NCBI RefSeq assembly: GCF_001507555.1 | Contig: NZ_LQBO01000001.1 | Location: 868,001-932,000, forward strand | Source of the DNA: Thiomicrospira sp. XS5 | GTDB lineage: Bacteria; Pseudomonadota; Gammaproteobacteria; Thiomicrospirales; Thiomicrospiraceae | Direction: 5' to 3' | Length of the DNA: 64,000 bases | Shown here: piece by piece, positions 46,978 to 55,681 of the stretch | How the letters are laid out: each line of letters begins with the position of its first letter | Numbering within the stretch: the stretch's first letter is position 1 | The notes under the pieces: generated by a model | What the model was told of the DNA's origin: nothing | What the model saw: only the letters and a program-made list of their open reading frames with translations | The model's database searches: none | Program-made: the position numbers and the translations under genes

Positions 46978-47024
46978 ACACTATATGTAGTTAGACAGTC
47001 TAAATCCTTAACAAAATATAGTGC
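46978..47024 (-). promoter_or_regulatory. Tandem NrdR-like boxes upstream of nrdA
   Basis: ACACTATATGTAGTTA (46978-46993) and TAACAAAATATAGTGC (47009-47024) both match the NrdR box pattern (core CWATATATWG), the second with one mismatch in the core. Their centres are 31 bases apart, three helical turns, as is usual for NrdR pairs. They lie 100-145 bases upstream of nrdA, so repression by NrdR-ATP/dATP is likely. Confidence 0.8.
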
Positions 47025-47029
47025 AAACA

Positions 47030-47503
47030 GTTTTGGAAATCAAGCCTAAAAAACAGCCAAATTTGATAAAAAATTTGCTAAATAGAGGGTGAAGTTTCGG
47101 GCAAAAACTGGGGTAAAAATTACGAATCGCTGTTGGTTGGGGTTTTGTCAGCCTTTTATGGGTTTGTTGATATAAAAATAAGCGTGTAAAGATATTTGAA
47201 ATCAAAAAAACGAATCCATGGAAAAGAAAAATTTTAATAATGCCTTTCCCATGTTTTGGATGCAGTGATGAGATGTCATAAGTGATGTGTCTTGTTAATA
47301 ATAGGGAGTGTTTGATAGTAAGCGGTTTCCATGCGTGGGGGAGTAAGTAAACTCACGAAGTCTGTTGTAAAAAAACAACACATGCAATTTTTGTTGTTTT
47401 TTTTTGAAAAAAGGTTGCACGGCCATCTGAAACTCAATATAGTTGCCAACAAGTTCACATTTGTGGGCAAATTCAAAACTAACTACATATAGGAAACTAT
47501 TCC
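47030..47503. other. AT-rich non-coding gap upstream of the porin gene
   Basis: No gene is supported in this stretch. It has long A and T tracts near 47385-47415 and probably holds the porin promoter and leader; TAGGAAAC serves as its ribosome site. Small minus-strand frames here lack start signals and protein character. Confidence 0.5.
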
Positions 47504-48526
47504 ATGAAAAAGAATATTGTTGCTCTAGCAGTTGCTTCTGCTATCGCCGCTCCTGTCGCTATGGCTGACGCCCCTACCGTTTACGGTCAAATCAACATGG
47601 CTGCTGAACAGTATGATGTTAAAGATGCTAACGGGGATAAGGATAAGTTGAACTCAGGTTCCCAAGTTAATTCTCGCGCGTCACGTATCGGTATTAAAGG
47701 CGCGACTGACCTAGGTAATGGTTTGAAAGCGGTTTATAAAGCTGAATTCGAAGTTCAAATTGATGGAAGTTCTACTCTTAAGAATCGTAACCAGTATGTT
47801 GGTTTGGCCGGTGGCTTCGGTACGGTCTTGATGGGTCGTCACGATACACCTTTCAAAATGATTCAGCCAAAAGACTTGTTTAACGACAGTAAGCTAGCGG
47901 ATCTTAAACCAATGGCTGGTGGTCTAGGTGTATTGAGCAAAGGTGGTGAAGTTCGTACTTCTAACGTTTTGGCTTACGTTTCTCCATCGTTTGGTGGTGT
48001 AAAACTGATTGGTGCATTTGTTCCTAAAGAGGCTACTGGTGATGCGGATAAAGAGTCTTCATTTGGTGACACTATGTCTTTTGCGGCTATGTACGGTTCT
48101 AAAAAGAAAGGTTTGTATTTAGCGGCTGCTTACAATATGTGGTCTAAAGATAAACTGGGTGAAGATGCAAATGAATTGCGTGTTTCAGCACAGTACACTA
48201 TCGCTGGATTGGTGGCTAACTTGATGTATCAGGACTTTTCCGGTGATGCTCTGAAAGATACTCAAGAAGAAGGTCAAAACTATCAAGCTAACGTTGGTTA
48301 CAAAATTGGTAACTTTATGCCTAAGGTAAAAGTGTCTCAAGTATCTCGTGGTGCGAGTGACTATGATGACTCTACTAACTATGCATTGGGTCTAGATTAT
48401 TCTTTAGGTAAGAAAACAAAAGTGTATGCTGAATATGCTTATCTAGAGCACCAAGGTTTGAGTGAAAACTACGGTAAAGAACGTGAAGCAAATGCCTTCT
48501 CTATTGGTATGCTGCACAAGTTCTAA
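47504..48526 (+). CDS. Gram-negative general porin
   Basis: The 340-aa protein has a signal peptide ending APVAMA and a mature start DAPTVYGQINMAAEQY. It has the SRIGIKGATDLGNGLKAVYKAEFE block and the C-terminal phenylalanine of trimeric porins. It should form a diffusion pore in the outer membrane. Codon use is biased toward a few codons, which suggests high expression. It is monocistronic, with a strong terminator after it. Confidence 0.93.
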   Translation: MKKNIVALAVASAIAAPVAMADAPTVYGQINMAAEQYDVKDANGDKDKLNSGSQVNSRASRIGIKGATDLGNGLKAVYKAEFEVQIDGSSTLKNRNQYVGLAGGFGTVLMGRHDTPFKMIQPKDLFNDSKLADLKPMAGGLGVLSKGGEVRTSNVLAYVSPSFGGVKLIGAFVPKEATGDADKESSFGDTMSFAAMYGSKKKGLYLAAAYNMWSKDKLGEDANELRVSAQYTIAGLVANLMYQDFSGDALKDTQEEGQNYQANVGYKIGNFMPKVKVSQVSRGASDYDDSTNYALGLDYSLGKKTKVYAEYAYLEHQGLSENYGKEREANAFSIGMLHKF

Positions 48527-48564
48527 TTTGATTGCTTGCATTAGCAAGCCGTTAAGTTAAAGCT

Positions 48565-48590
48565 AAAGCCCCGCTTATGCGGGGCTTTTT
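48565..48590 (+). terminator. Porin terminator
   Basis: AAAGCCCCGC-TTAT-GCGGGGCTTTTT is a strong GC stem with T-run, 38 bases past the porin stop. Confidence 0.93.
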
Positions 48591-48599
48591 GTTTTTGGC

Positions 48600-48893
48600 C
48601 AAAAAAACATGGGGGCTATCCTCGGTTTTTTTACACAAATCATTTTCGCCAGGCCTGGCGGAATTTACAAGAACACCCTTTCGATCAATCTGCATCCTTC
48701 CGTCCATTTGTCGGTCTGAGATGCTTCGACTTCGCTCAGCATGACACCATTTTTCAAAAAACTCTGTGTATTCGTGTCTCTGTGGTTTCAAATAAGTGTT
48801 TTCACCAGGCCTGGCGGTGAGTAGTCTAGGCTTATGTTATGATATGTGACAATTAAGTTACAGAAATATGACAATTAATGGGTGAGGAATATT
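48600..48893. repeat. Mosaic of short repeats: two iterated palindromes and a CHAERSRSI-type repeat
   Basis: CCAGGCCTGG occurs at 48649-48658 and 48805-48814. Between them, GAGATGCTTCGACTTCGCTC (48718-48737) followed by AGCATGACA is the interspersed repeat whose minus-strand translation gives the familiar spurious string CHAERSRSI. Next to it is a CTCTGTG...GTCTCTGTGGTTTC stretch (48761-48789) that also looks repeat-derived. No gene is supported. Confidence 0.7.
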
Positions 48894-49370
48894 ATGCGTC
48901 AATGTCAGCCTTGCACGGCCTGTTGTGATGGTTGGGTGCAAATTACGGTAAAGGGCTGTGAAGCCTATCCGGGGCATCCGTGTCCACACAGTACGGGGAA
49001 GGGGTGTGATGATTATGAGAATCGCCCGGTGGATCCTTGCCGAAAATTTGAGTGCGCTTGGGTGAAGTCCGGGAGTTTTTTGCCGGATAATTTTCGGCCT
49101 AATGAATGCGGCGCTTTGGTTTTAGACTCAATCCTCTCTTGGCAAGGGTTAGAGGTGGATTTGGCGGTGCCGGTGGGGCGGGAAATTCCGCCGGAAACGT
49201 TACAGTGGCTGATGCAGCATGCCGAACAAAATATGCGTCCCTTGATTTACCAAATGCAGGATCCGGAAGTGGCCGTTTTGGAAAAAAAACCATTGACCTT
49301 GGCTTATGGGCCGCCAGCCTTTCAGGAGTGGGTTTTAGAGCAGCAAAACAAGGGGTATAAGTTGTGGTAA
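48894..49370 (+). CDS. Cysteine-rich protein (YkgJ-like metal-binding motif)
   Basis: The 158-aa protein begins MRQCQPCTACCDGW, the CxxCxxCC pattern of the YkgJ/Fe-S or zinc-chelating family, and has further cysteines in HPCPHSTGKGC and DPCRKFEC. The rest is soluble with no known domain. A GAGGAAT site lies just before the ATG at 48894; an upstream GTG is less likely. The metal and role are unknown. Confidence 0.75.
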   Translation: MRQCQPCTACCDGWVQITVKGCEAYPGHPCPHSTGKGCDDYENRPVDPCRKFECAWVKSGSFLPDNFRPNECGALVLDSILSWQGLEVDLAVPVGREIPPETLQWLMQHAEQNMRPLIYQMQDPEVAVLEKKPLTLAYGPPAFQEWVLEQQNKGYKLW

Positions 49371-49562
49371 CTTGGTGCAAAAAAAATATTATGGTGCAAA
49401 ATATTACAGAAATACGTTGTTTTTGTTAATTATTCCTCAAGTATTTGTACATTATTTTACTAAGATATTGTTATTTAAGTGGTTTTGGGTTTTTGGTACG
49501 CTCCTTTCTATATGGTGGTTGATTTTTATTAAGTCATTATCTGTAAAACTTGGAGTATCAAA

Positions 49563-50279
49563 ATGAAAAAAACCTTTTCTGTTAAGTCACTTTTAGTTTC
49601 CATGGCCATCGCTTCTTCTGCGGCGGTTTCTGTTGCACCGGCTACCACTCAAGCGGGCGTGACTGGGAACATGGGTGCAGTCTCAACTTATGTTTTCCGT
49701 GGTCTTAAGCAAACAGGTGCAGCCGGTCAAGGTGGTATCGACTATGAATCTGACTCAGGTTTTTATCTTGGTACTTGGGCGTCTAATGTTGACGAAGGTG
49801 ACCAAGGTCAAAACGGTATGGAAATTGATGCGTACGGCGGATGGGGCGGAAGCTTCGGCGGTGTTGATCTAGGTATCGGGTATGCTGGTTATTTCTATAC
49901 CAATGCTTTTGATGATATGTATAACGAATTGAATCTATCGGTTGGTTTCGGTGGTGTGACCTTAGCGTTTAACCCAGGTATCTATGATGCTGAAAACTCA
50001 GACGGCGATTCTACTACGAACTACTACAATGTAAATGTAAGTGGCGATATCGGACCTATCTCAGCTGAACTTGGTTACGATGATTGGGACACGTCTACTG
50101 GTGAGACGAAAGACGGTGCTGTGAACACCTATTTGAACCTAACCTACTCACGTGAACTGTTCAAAAGTGTAGATGGTTCGATCACTTACACAGGTAACTG
50201 GGAAGAAGACGCCGATGGCGACGGTTACTTGCAAAACTATTTGATTTTGGGTATCTCAACAACGTTTGATATCAAATAA
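49563..50279 (+). CDS. TorF-family putative porin (Gcw_chp)
   Basis: The 238-aa protein has a signal peptide ending TTQA. The mature chain shows alternating beta strands, with the VSTYVFRGLKQTG start typical of the TorF/Gcw_chp family and a final DIK. Members are outer-membrane beta-barrels of unknown substrate. It is followed by a strong terminator and stands apart from the pseudopilin genes. Confidence 0.83.
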   Translation: MKKTFSVKSLLVSMAIASSAAVSVAPATTQAGVTGNMGAVSTYVFRGLKQTGAAGQGGIDYESDSGFYLGTWASNVDEGDQGQNGMEIDAYGGWGGSFGGVDLGIGYAGYFYTNAFDDMYNELNLSVGFGGVTLAFNPGIYDAENSDGDSTTNYYNVNVSGDIGPISAELGYDDWDTSTGETKDGAVNTYLNLTYSRELFKSVDGSITYTGNWEEDADGDGYLQNYLILGISTTFDIK

Positions 50280-50311
50280 TCATTTATTCCTCCTTATAGT
50301 TAGTTAGTTTT

Positions 50312-50336
50312 AAGCGGGCCTTGGCCCGCTTTTTTT
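50312..50336 (+). terminator. Terminator of the TorF-like gene
   Basis: AAGCGGGCC-TT-GGCCCGCTT followed by a T-run lies 33 bases past the stop. Confidence 0.93.
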
Positions 50337-50444
50337 GTTTCTGAGCTCTATTCTGTCGTTTAATATCTCCCCGCGTAAAAATCTTTTACATTGCAAGCTT
50401 TGCGCGTTCTGTGTATTTTAAGTTGGATATAGGGAGGGGCTTGT

Positions 50445-51434
50445 TTGAAGCGCAATCAATCCGGTTTTGTTTTAGGCGTTATTATTGTGGTCATGGTGCT
50501 CGGGGCGGCGGCCTTTTTCGGGCTGTATGCGCAAAACTGGCTGTTTCAAAACCAAGATCAGACGCGACTAACGGCTTTACATCAATTGAACGATGTGAAG
50601 CAACAGTTGTTGAAATACGCCCAGTTTCAGCCTGAATTGTATTTAAGCGATTTGCAGGCTAATACACGAACCTATAAAGAAGCTGAAAAAATACCTGGCC
50701 TGGGATATTTGCCGTGCCCCGACTTGGATGGCGACGGTTCTGTCTTGGAGGCGGAAACCTCTTGTGGTAACCCGCGAAGCGGTTCCGATGATACGACGGG
50801 TTTTGTGTTCGGTTTTCTACCGGTTGGCTTTACGACTCGGAATATCTTTTTTGGCGGTTTGCAGCCCAAACAGTTTTATTATGTGGTCGATGAGCGCTTT
50901 GTGAATGGAAACAACGCTTACAATAATGGTTCAACCGGCCGTTATGCACCGTTGAATCCTTCGTTGAGCCCGGCTCAAGCCCCGGATGCTGGTTCGAATG
51001 CACTGCCAGATGGCACACCGCCTTGGATTGATTTAAATGGTCGTGAAGGTTATGTGGCTTTGATTGTTTTTCCGAACGCCGTGCAGGTGTTTCCGGATGG
51101 CTATGCGCAAGATCGTACCCAAGCGGGCGATGCTCAAGCTCGAATCGGAGATTATTTAGATCGACGTTATGATGGCAATGGAGGGCGCGTGAACGGGAAT
51201 GCCGATGGTGATCGTTTTTTCTTCTCTGAATCCAGTGAGAATATCGGCGTGAATGATTTGGTGGTAGGCATTACTCTGGAAGAATGGCAGCAGGCGATGA
51301 TGGCGCGTTTGTGTGCTCAGCAGGACCGCTTAGCCTCCGTGCCGGAAGAGTCGGCTTATTGGTTAAACGACTATGATGCGGACAATAATCAAGCTGGCAG
51401 TGGTTGGCGTGCCTGGTTTGGAGATTGCCGGTGA
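50445..51434 (+). CDS. Pseudopilin-like protein 1, lacking Glu5
   Basis: The 329-aa protein begins with a short basic leader, then GFVLGVIIVVMVLG, a type IV pilin-like hydrophobic helix. The residue at mature position 5 is valine instead of the usual glutamate, as in tip subunits of GspK/PilX kind. It carries GYLPCPDLDGDG, a calcium-loop-like motif shared with the next two proteins. Translation begins at TTG (50445), with AGGGAGGGG just upstream. Its stop overlaps the next gene's start. Confidence 0.75.
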   Translation: MKRNQSGFVLGVIIVVMVLGAAAFFGLYAQNWLFQNQDQTRLTALHQLNDVKQQLLKYAQFQPELYLSDLQANTRTYKEAEKIPGLGYLPCPDLDGDGSVLEAETSCGNPRSGSDDTTGFVFGFLPVGFTTRNIFFGGLQPKQFYYVVDERFVNGNNAYNNGSTGRYAPLNPSLSPAQAPDAGSNALPDGTPPWIDLNGREGYVALIVFPNAVQVFPDGYAQDRTQAGDAQARIGDYLDRRYDGNGGRVNGNADGDRFFFSESSENIGVNDLVVGITLEEWQQAMMARLCAQQDRLASVPEESAYWLNDYDADNNQAGSGWRAWFGDCR

Positions 51435-52342
51435 ATCAACTTGTGGATGATCGAAAGGGCTTAAACATTTCTGTGGCGGGCTTTACGCTGATGGAAGTGG
51501 TGTTGGCCTTGTTGTTGATTGGATTGTTGGCTGGCAGTTATTTGAAGTTTTCCAACGTGACCAGCTATGCCGCGCAAGCAAAGGAAACCCGTCTCCAGGT
51601 TCAAGCGATTCGAGACAGCTTGCTGACGTTTTTAAAAGTGAATCGGTATTTGCCTTGCCCGGATATCGATGGCGATGGCCGGGAGGATCGTTCCACTTCT
51701 ACTGATGCTGGGATTACTTACTGTAAAGAGAGATCCGGTTTTTTGCCGTCGGTTCAGCTGGGTGTCGACACGAAAGATGCCTGGGGCAATCCATTTTATT
51801 ATCGCGTGAATGCCCGTTCTGAAAATAAATCTCGTATTAATGATGTGTGTGAAACCGCCAGCGTGTTTGGTCAGCAAGGGCCACACTCCCGCCCGGCAGA
51901 ATCTGGCTTTTGCCCGGAAACGCAAATGTTTTATTGTGACTGCGGCGATGCGCGAGCAGATGGCGCTTGCCCTGGAAACTGTGACTTTGATCAAGAACTG
52001 AAAGGGGCGGATGCGCCACCGTATTTTCGGTTGGATACACCGCCCGTCGGAGTGGATAATGCGGACTCGTTGAAGAATATGGTGGTGCTCGATGATTCCA
52101 CAGGGGGGGAACTGGATAATGGGATTGTGGCGATGGTGATCTCGTTTGGACGGAATGGCGACCAGGCCTGGTCGAGTTGCGATAACCAAACGATGACGAA
52201 TGCGACGGAACTGGAAAATTGCGATGGCGATGCGGTTTTTCAGCTGGCGCGGGGGCGCACACAGGATGATTTTTTAAGCTGGCTAAATGTGTTTGATGTC
52301 AAACGAGCGATGGTTGAGGTGGGTGGCTTTGAGTCGCATTAA
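51431..52342 (+). CDS. Pseudopilin-like protein 2
   Basis: The 303-aa protein has the prepilin-peptidase site AGFTLMEVVLALLLIG with Glu5, and YLPCPDIDGDGRED around residue 75. It is rich in cysteine in the C-terminal half (for example CDCGDARADGACPGNC). The start is a GTG at 51431 whose TGA overlap with the upstream stop signals coupling, with GGAG upstream. A CCAGGCCTGG copy lies in the gene at 52162-52171. It is much larger than a standard pseudopilin. Confidence 0.8.
   Translation: MNQLVDDRKGLNISVAGFTLMEVVLALLLIGLLAGSYLKFSNVTSYAAQAKETRLQVQAIRDSLLTFLKVNRYLPCPDIDGDGREDRSTSTDAGITYCKERSGFLPSVQLGVDTKDAWGNPFYYRVNARSENKSRINDVCETASVFGQQGPHSRPAESGFCPETQMFYCDCGDARADGACPGNCDFDQELKGADAPPYFRLDTPPVGVDNADSLKNMVVLDDSTGGELDNGIVAMVISFGRNGDQAWSSCDNQTMTNATELENCDGDAVFQLARGRTQDDFLSWLNVFDVKRAMVEVGGFESH
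52162..52171. repeat. Iterated palindrome inside pseudopilin gene 2
   Basis: A perfect CCAGGCCTGG encodes part of D-Q-A-W-S. Confidence 0.85.
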
Positions 52343-53102
52343 GATTAAACAGCAAGCGGGCTTCTCATTAATAGAGCTGGCGTTGGTCCTGATGATTGTG
52401 GGGTTGTTGACGGCGGGCACCTTGTCGGTTTTAAGTTCGCAGCGCGAGCAGGTGAGCTATGCCGACTCAAATCAGGCCTTGGCACAAACTAAGCAGGCTG
52501 TGCTGTCGTTTTTGGTGGTGAATGGTTTTTTACCCTGTCCCGATACAACGGGCGATGGTTTGGAAAACCGAACCAATCAAGCCTGTGAGGCGGTGTCCGG
52601 CGAGGTGCCTTATCGAGATATCGGTTTACGTTTGGCAGACGTTCGGGACGGTTTTGGAAATCGACTGCGTTACGTGATCAATGCCGAAGCGACATCGCTG
52701 GCGGCGTTGCAGGACTCCGCTTATTCGGCCAGTTTTTTTAATACTGGTGACGAGTCAAATCCTGCGCCTGTATTTGACTTGAACACACCTCCGACAGCCT
52801 CCGATAGCGGTACGGGAAATTATGCAGTGTGTGGTAGTGGAGGTGCAACCTGTGATGGCGCTTCTCAAAAACAAATGGAAGGCATGCCGATTGTGCTGGT
52901 GTCGTTTAATCAGCGTGGACAGGAAATGTGTCAAGACCGGCCGGTGCAGGAGCAAGAAAACTGCGATGGCGATGCCTTCTTCTGGCAGGGAGGTTATGCG
53001 CCATTATCGGATCAAGACGGTTTTTTTGACGATGAAATCGTTGGGGTGTCGGCGTACGAAATAAAGTCGCATTATATGAAGAACCATCCGGGCGCTCTAT
53101 AG
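52329..53102 (+). CDS. Pseudopilin-like protein 3
   Basis: The 257-aa protein has AGFSLIELALVLMIVGLL with Glu5 and the shared FLPCPDTTGDGLEN motif. The likely start is a TTG at 52329 after GAGGTGGGTGG, which overlaps the preceding gene by 14 bases; an ATG at 52296 is an alternative. The C-terminal half has several cysteines and an NCDGDAFFW segment that recurs as NCDGDAVFQ in protein 2, so the two are related. Confidence 0.78.
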   Translation: MSRIKIKQQAGFSLIELALVLMIVGLLTAGTLSVLSSQREQVSYADSNQALAQTKQAVLSFLVVNGFLPCPDTTGDGLENRTNQACEAVSGEVPYRDIGLRLADVRDGFGNRLRYVINAEATSLAALQDSAYSASFFNTGDESNPAPVFDLNTPPTASDSGTGNYAVCGSGGATCDGASQKQMEGMPIVLVSFNQRGQEMCQDRPVQEQENCDGDAFFWQGGYAPLSDQDGFFDDEIVGVSAYEIKSHYMKNHPGAL

Positions 53103-53136
53103 TGCAGAAAAGTGTTTGTGAAACAAAGAGGTGAGC

Positions 53137-53736
53137 ATGAAAAGTGTTTTAGTTGTGGATGATGATTTAGCGTTGAGGGGCATGTTGGCGCTTTCCGTCA
53201 AAGGCTTTGGGTATGATGTCTATGAAGCGGCTTCCAGTGGTCAGGCCATTGATATTTTGAACGATGAAGCGATTGATGTGGTGCTGTTGGACATGGGGAT
53301 GCCGCCGAATGAACACACGGCTGAAGAAGGTTTAAAAGTGTTGGACTGGGTGGCGGATTCCACCCGAAGCATTAAAGTCATTGTGTTGACCGGGCAAGAC
53401 GCGGATGCCACGTCGTATTTGGCAATTAAACACGGCGCCTTTGATTTCTTGGCCAAGCCGGTGTCGAACGAACAGCTAGCACAAGCGATTGAGCGTGCCA
53501 CTTTATTTTTGGCGCAAGCACAAAAATTAAAAGAGCAAGAAGGGGTTCAGAAAGTCGAACTGGACCTGGAAATGGGCGTCGGGGTGAAGTCGGCCCGTAA
53601 TGCCGCCGAGTTGAAATTGTTGCGGCAGGTTTTAAGCGATACCGGTTTCAATGTGCATGAAGTGGCACGCCGTTTAGGGTTGAAGCGTGAAAACGTCTAC
53701 TATTTGATCAATAAATACGGTTTGGAACGCGACTGA
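53137..53736 (+). CDS. Response regulator with receiver and Fis-type DNA-binding domain
   Basis: The 199-aa protein has a receiver domain with the acidic pocket D8-D10, the phosphorylation site D52 in LLDMGMPP, T85 in VLTG and K107 in LAKP. A Fis-type helix-turn-helix (FNVHEVARRLGLKRENVYYLI) follows and there is no sigma-54 AAA domain. This is the RegA/ActR/PrrA-like layout. Its stop overlaps the kinase start by one base. It sits inside the pseudopilin cluster and likely regulates it. Confidence 0.88.
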   Translation: MKSVLVVDDDLALRGMLALSVKGFGYDVYEAASSGQAIDILNDEAIDVVLLDMGMPPNEHTAEEGLKVLDWVADSTRSIKVIVLTGQDADATSYLAIKHGAFDFLAKPVSNEQLAQAIERATLFLAQAQKLKEQEGVQKVELDLEMGVGVKSARNAAELKLLRQVLSDTGFNVHEVARRLGLKRENVYYLINKYGLERD

Positions 53737-54785
53737 TGCCGGTTCAGCCCAGTATTGATTTTGCTTTGGGGTTGTTGCTGGTTGGCATGACCCTGTTTGT
53801 GGTTATTTTGTATCTGCGCATGCAAAGTAATCGCTTGCGTGAATATTTGTTGAAACTTTACTTGATCAATCGTCAGGTGAACCAGGATGTATTGGACTTT
53901 GTTGACCAGGCCTGGCCGATTTTGGAAGCGGCCGGTTTTAAAAGTTTGCAAGGTGAGATTCAATGGTTCGGTGAACGGAAAACCATTCAACAAGGCAAAG
54001 CGGGAAGCGAAACCTATCCCATTAATGTTGCCGAGTGGGGGATCAGTATTCGCTTGAATTTGACCTCGGGGCGAATTCGGGGTGAAAATTTATTATTGGC
54101 GAACTTGGTGTTGCAAAACTTCAAGGTTTTGTTGGAGTTGGATGTGTCTGGTAAAACGTCCGAGTTCTTGCTGTCGCAAAAGCGTTTGGAAAAATATCAG
54201 TTGTTCGTGCAACATGATATTAAAAACATTGCTCAGTTTATTATGCTTTTGTCCGAGCAGGTGAAAGGGGCGCAAGCCGACGCACAGAAAATCGCGTTGG
54301 TTGAGCATTTGAAAACCATGATGCCGACGGTAACGGAGCGCGCCGATAAAACCATCAAGCAAATGACTCAGCCCAATAAACCGTTGCAGGATATCGAAGC
54401 TTTTTCCTTCGCCGAGGAGGTGCATAAGCTCGCGAAAGGGTTGGAATTGAATTATCGCTTGCAGGGCGATGCGCAATGTGAGTTGTCTCGAACGCTTTTC
54501 GATCAAGTGGTTAAAAGTGTGCTGGAAAACTTTAGAGATCATGGGTACTACGAAAAACAGGTGCATATTGAAATCAGTGATGCCTGTGAAGTTCGGTTGT
54601 ATGTTAACGAAAAAAACTTCGACTTGAATGTGCCGGTGGAACGTTTGTTTGAGCCTTTTTGGTCCACGTCGGACAGTGGCATGGGGCTTGGTCTGTTTAT
54701 TGCTCGTGAACTGTTGTCCACCATTGGTGGTTCGATTCAATTGGAATATACCGATGAACGATTCGGGTTTATTGTGCAGTTTTAA
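53736..54785 (+). CDS. Sensor histidine kinase with one membrane helix
   Basis: The 349-aa protein has one N-terminal membrane helix (residues about 8-28), then a cytoplasmic region, an H-box QHDIKNIAQ with H160 and an HATPase domain with LENF (N265) and GMGLGL (315-320). The H-box HDIKN recalls PrsK-type kinases of exosortase-bearing bacteria. No periplasmic sensor domain is seen, so the signal is likely read inside the membrane or cytoplasm. A CCAGGCCTGG copy lies in the gene at 53906-53915. Confidence 0.87.
   Translation: MPVQPSIDFALGLLLVGMTLFVVILYLRMQSNRLREYLLKLYLINRQVNQDVLDFVDQAWPILEAAGFKSLQGEIQWFGERKTIQQGKAGSETYPINVAEWGISIRLNLTSGRIRGENLLLANLVLQNFKVLLELDVSGKTSEFLLSQKRLEKYQLFVQHDIKNIAQFIMLLSEQVKGAQADAQKIALVEHLKTMMPTVTERADKTIKQMTQPNKPLQDIEAFSFAEEVHKLAKGLELNYRLQGDAQCELSRTLFDQVVKSVLENFRDHGYYEKQVHIEISDACEVRLYVNEKNFDLNVPVERLFEPFWSTSDSGMGLGLFIARELLSTIGGSIQLEYTDERFGFIVQF
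53906..53915. repeat. Iterated palindrome inside the kinase gene
   Basis: A perfect CCAGGCCTGG encodes part of V-D-Q-A-W-P. Confidence 0.85.
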
Positions 54786-54895
54786 GCGTGGTAACTCGGT
54801 GAAGAAATTAAACAACTTTTACTCTTTTGCTGATTGTTTGGGAGAATTAAACTAAAATTATGCGGTTTTTTATTTTTGATGTCTGGGGAAAAAGC

Positions 54896-55465
54896 ATGGC
54901 GCACACATATAATAATTCGAGACAGCGCGGGTTCACGTTGGTTGAAATCGCCATCGTATTGGTGATTGTCGGTCTGGTCTTGGGAGGCGTTTTGAAAGGC
55001 CAAGAGATGATTCGTGGCGCTAAAGTGAAAAATGTGAATAACGATGCTCAGAACATTATTTCCGCTGTGTCCACCTATAAGGATCGCTACAATGTGATGC
55101 CGGGGGATGACAGTGTTTCCAGTATTGCAGTCGCTGCCAACGTGGCGGGCAATGGCGATGGTCAGTTGGAAACGGGTGAAAATGGCGCTTTTTGGGCGCA
55201 CTTGAGACAAGCGGGTTTGATGAAAGGTACGGGAACTTTGTCGCCATCCCATTCCTTTGGTGGTTTGGTTCAAGTGAACCAGAACCCGCATGCCAATGCA
55301 CAAGGTAATTTCATCTGCTTTACCGGTATGCCGGGTGATGTGGCGGATATTGTCGATCGCCAGTTTGACGATGGTATCGCTAATCGGGGCGCCATACAGA
55401 GTAGCGATGATTCGAATTATGTGATTGATGGAACCGCAACTTACGATTTGTGTTATCGGTTGTAA
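54896..55465 (+). CDS. Pseudopilin-like protein 4
   Basis: The 189-aa protein starts after GGGGAAAAAGC with MAHTYNNSRQRG and has the cleavage site GFTLVEIAIVLVIVGLVLGG with Glu5. Then comes the usual extended helix and a globular part with GNGDGQLETGENGAF, which could bind calcium. It lacks the LPCPD motif of proteins 1-3 and looks more like a major pseudopilin. It is followed by a terminator, so it may end the cluster. Confidence 0.82.
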   Translation: MAHTYNNSRQRGFTLVEIAIVLVIVGLVLGGVLKGQEMIRGAKVKNVNNDAQNIISAVSTYKDRYNVMPGDDSVSSIAVAANVAGNGDGQLETGENGAFWAHLRQAGLMKGTGTLSPSHSFGGLVQVNQNPHANAQGNFICFTGMPGDVADIVDRQFDDGIANRGAIQSSDDSNYVIDGTATYDLCYRL

Positions 55466-55487
55466 CCGCGTTTAAGGTTCCGATTTG

Positions 55488-55513
55488 AAAAACCCGTCTT
55501 TGACGGGTTTTTT
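55488..55513 (+). terminator. Terminator after pseudopilin 4
   Basis: AAACCCGTC-TTT-GACGGGTTT with a following T-run lies 22 bases past the stop. Confidence 0.92.
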
Positions 55514-55681
55514 GATTTCTGGCGTCCGTGTTGTGCGATGTCATGTAATAGTTCGATACCTGGGGATTTGCTGTGGTAGAATACTCGGCCTAATTTTTGA
55601 ATTTTATTATCTAGAATCAATAAGATAGCCTGGTAAAGGGGCAAAAATCTTAAGGTTATTGGCGGTTTAAGGTCACGATAT

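Noticed and set aside
48552-48791. 79-codon minus-strand frame containing CHAERSRSI
   Set aside because: This string is a known translation artefact of an interspersed repeat and the frame spans the porin terminator.
49372-49566. 64-codon hydrophobic frame before the TorF-like gene
   Set aside because: It begins at GTG without a ribosome site, is very AT-rich and runs into the next start codon; more likely leader sequence.
50693-50702. CCTGGCCTGG as an extra copy of the iterated palindrome
   Set aside because: It differs at one position and is not palindromic, so it was not counted; similar near-matches at 31702 and 33512 were also left out.
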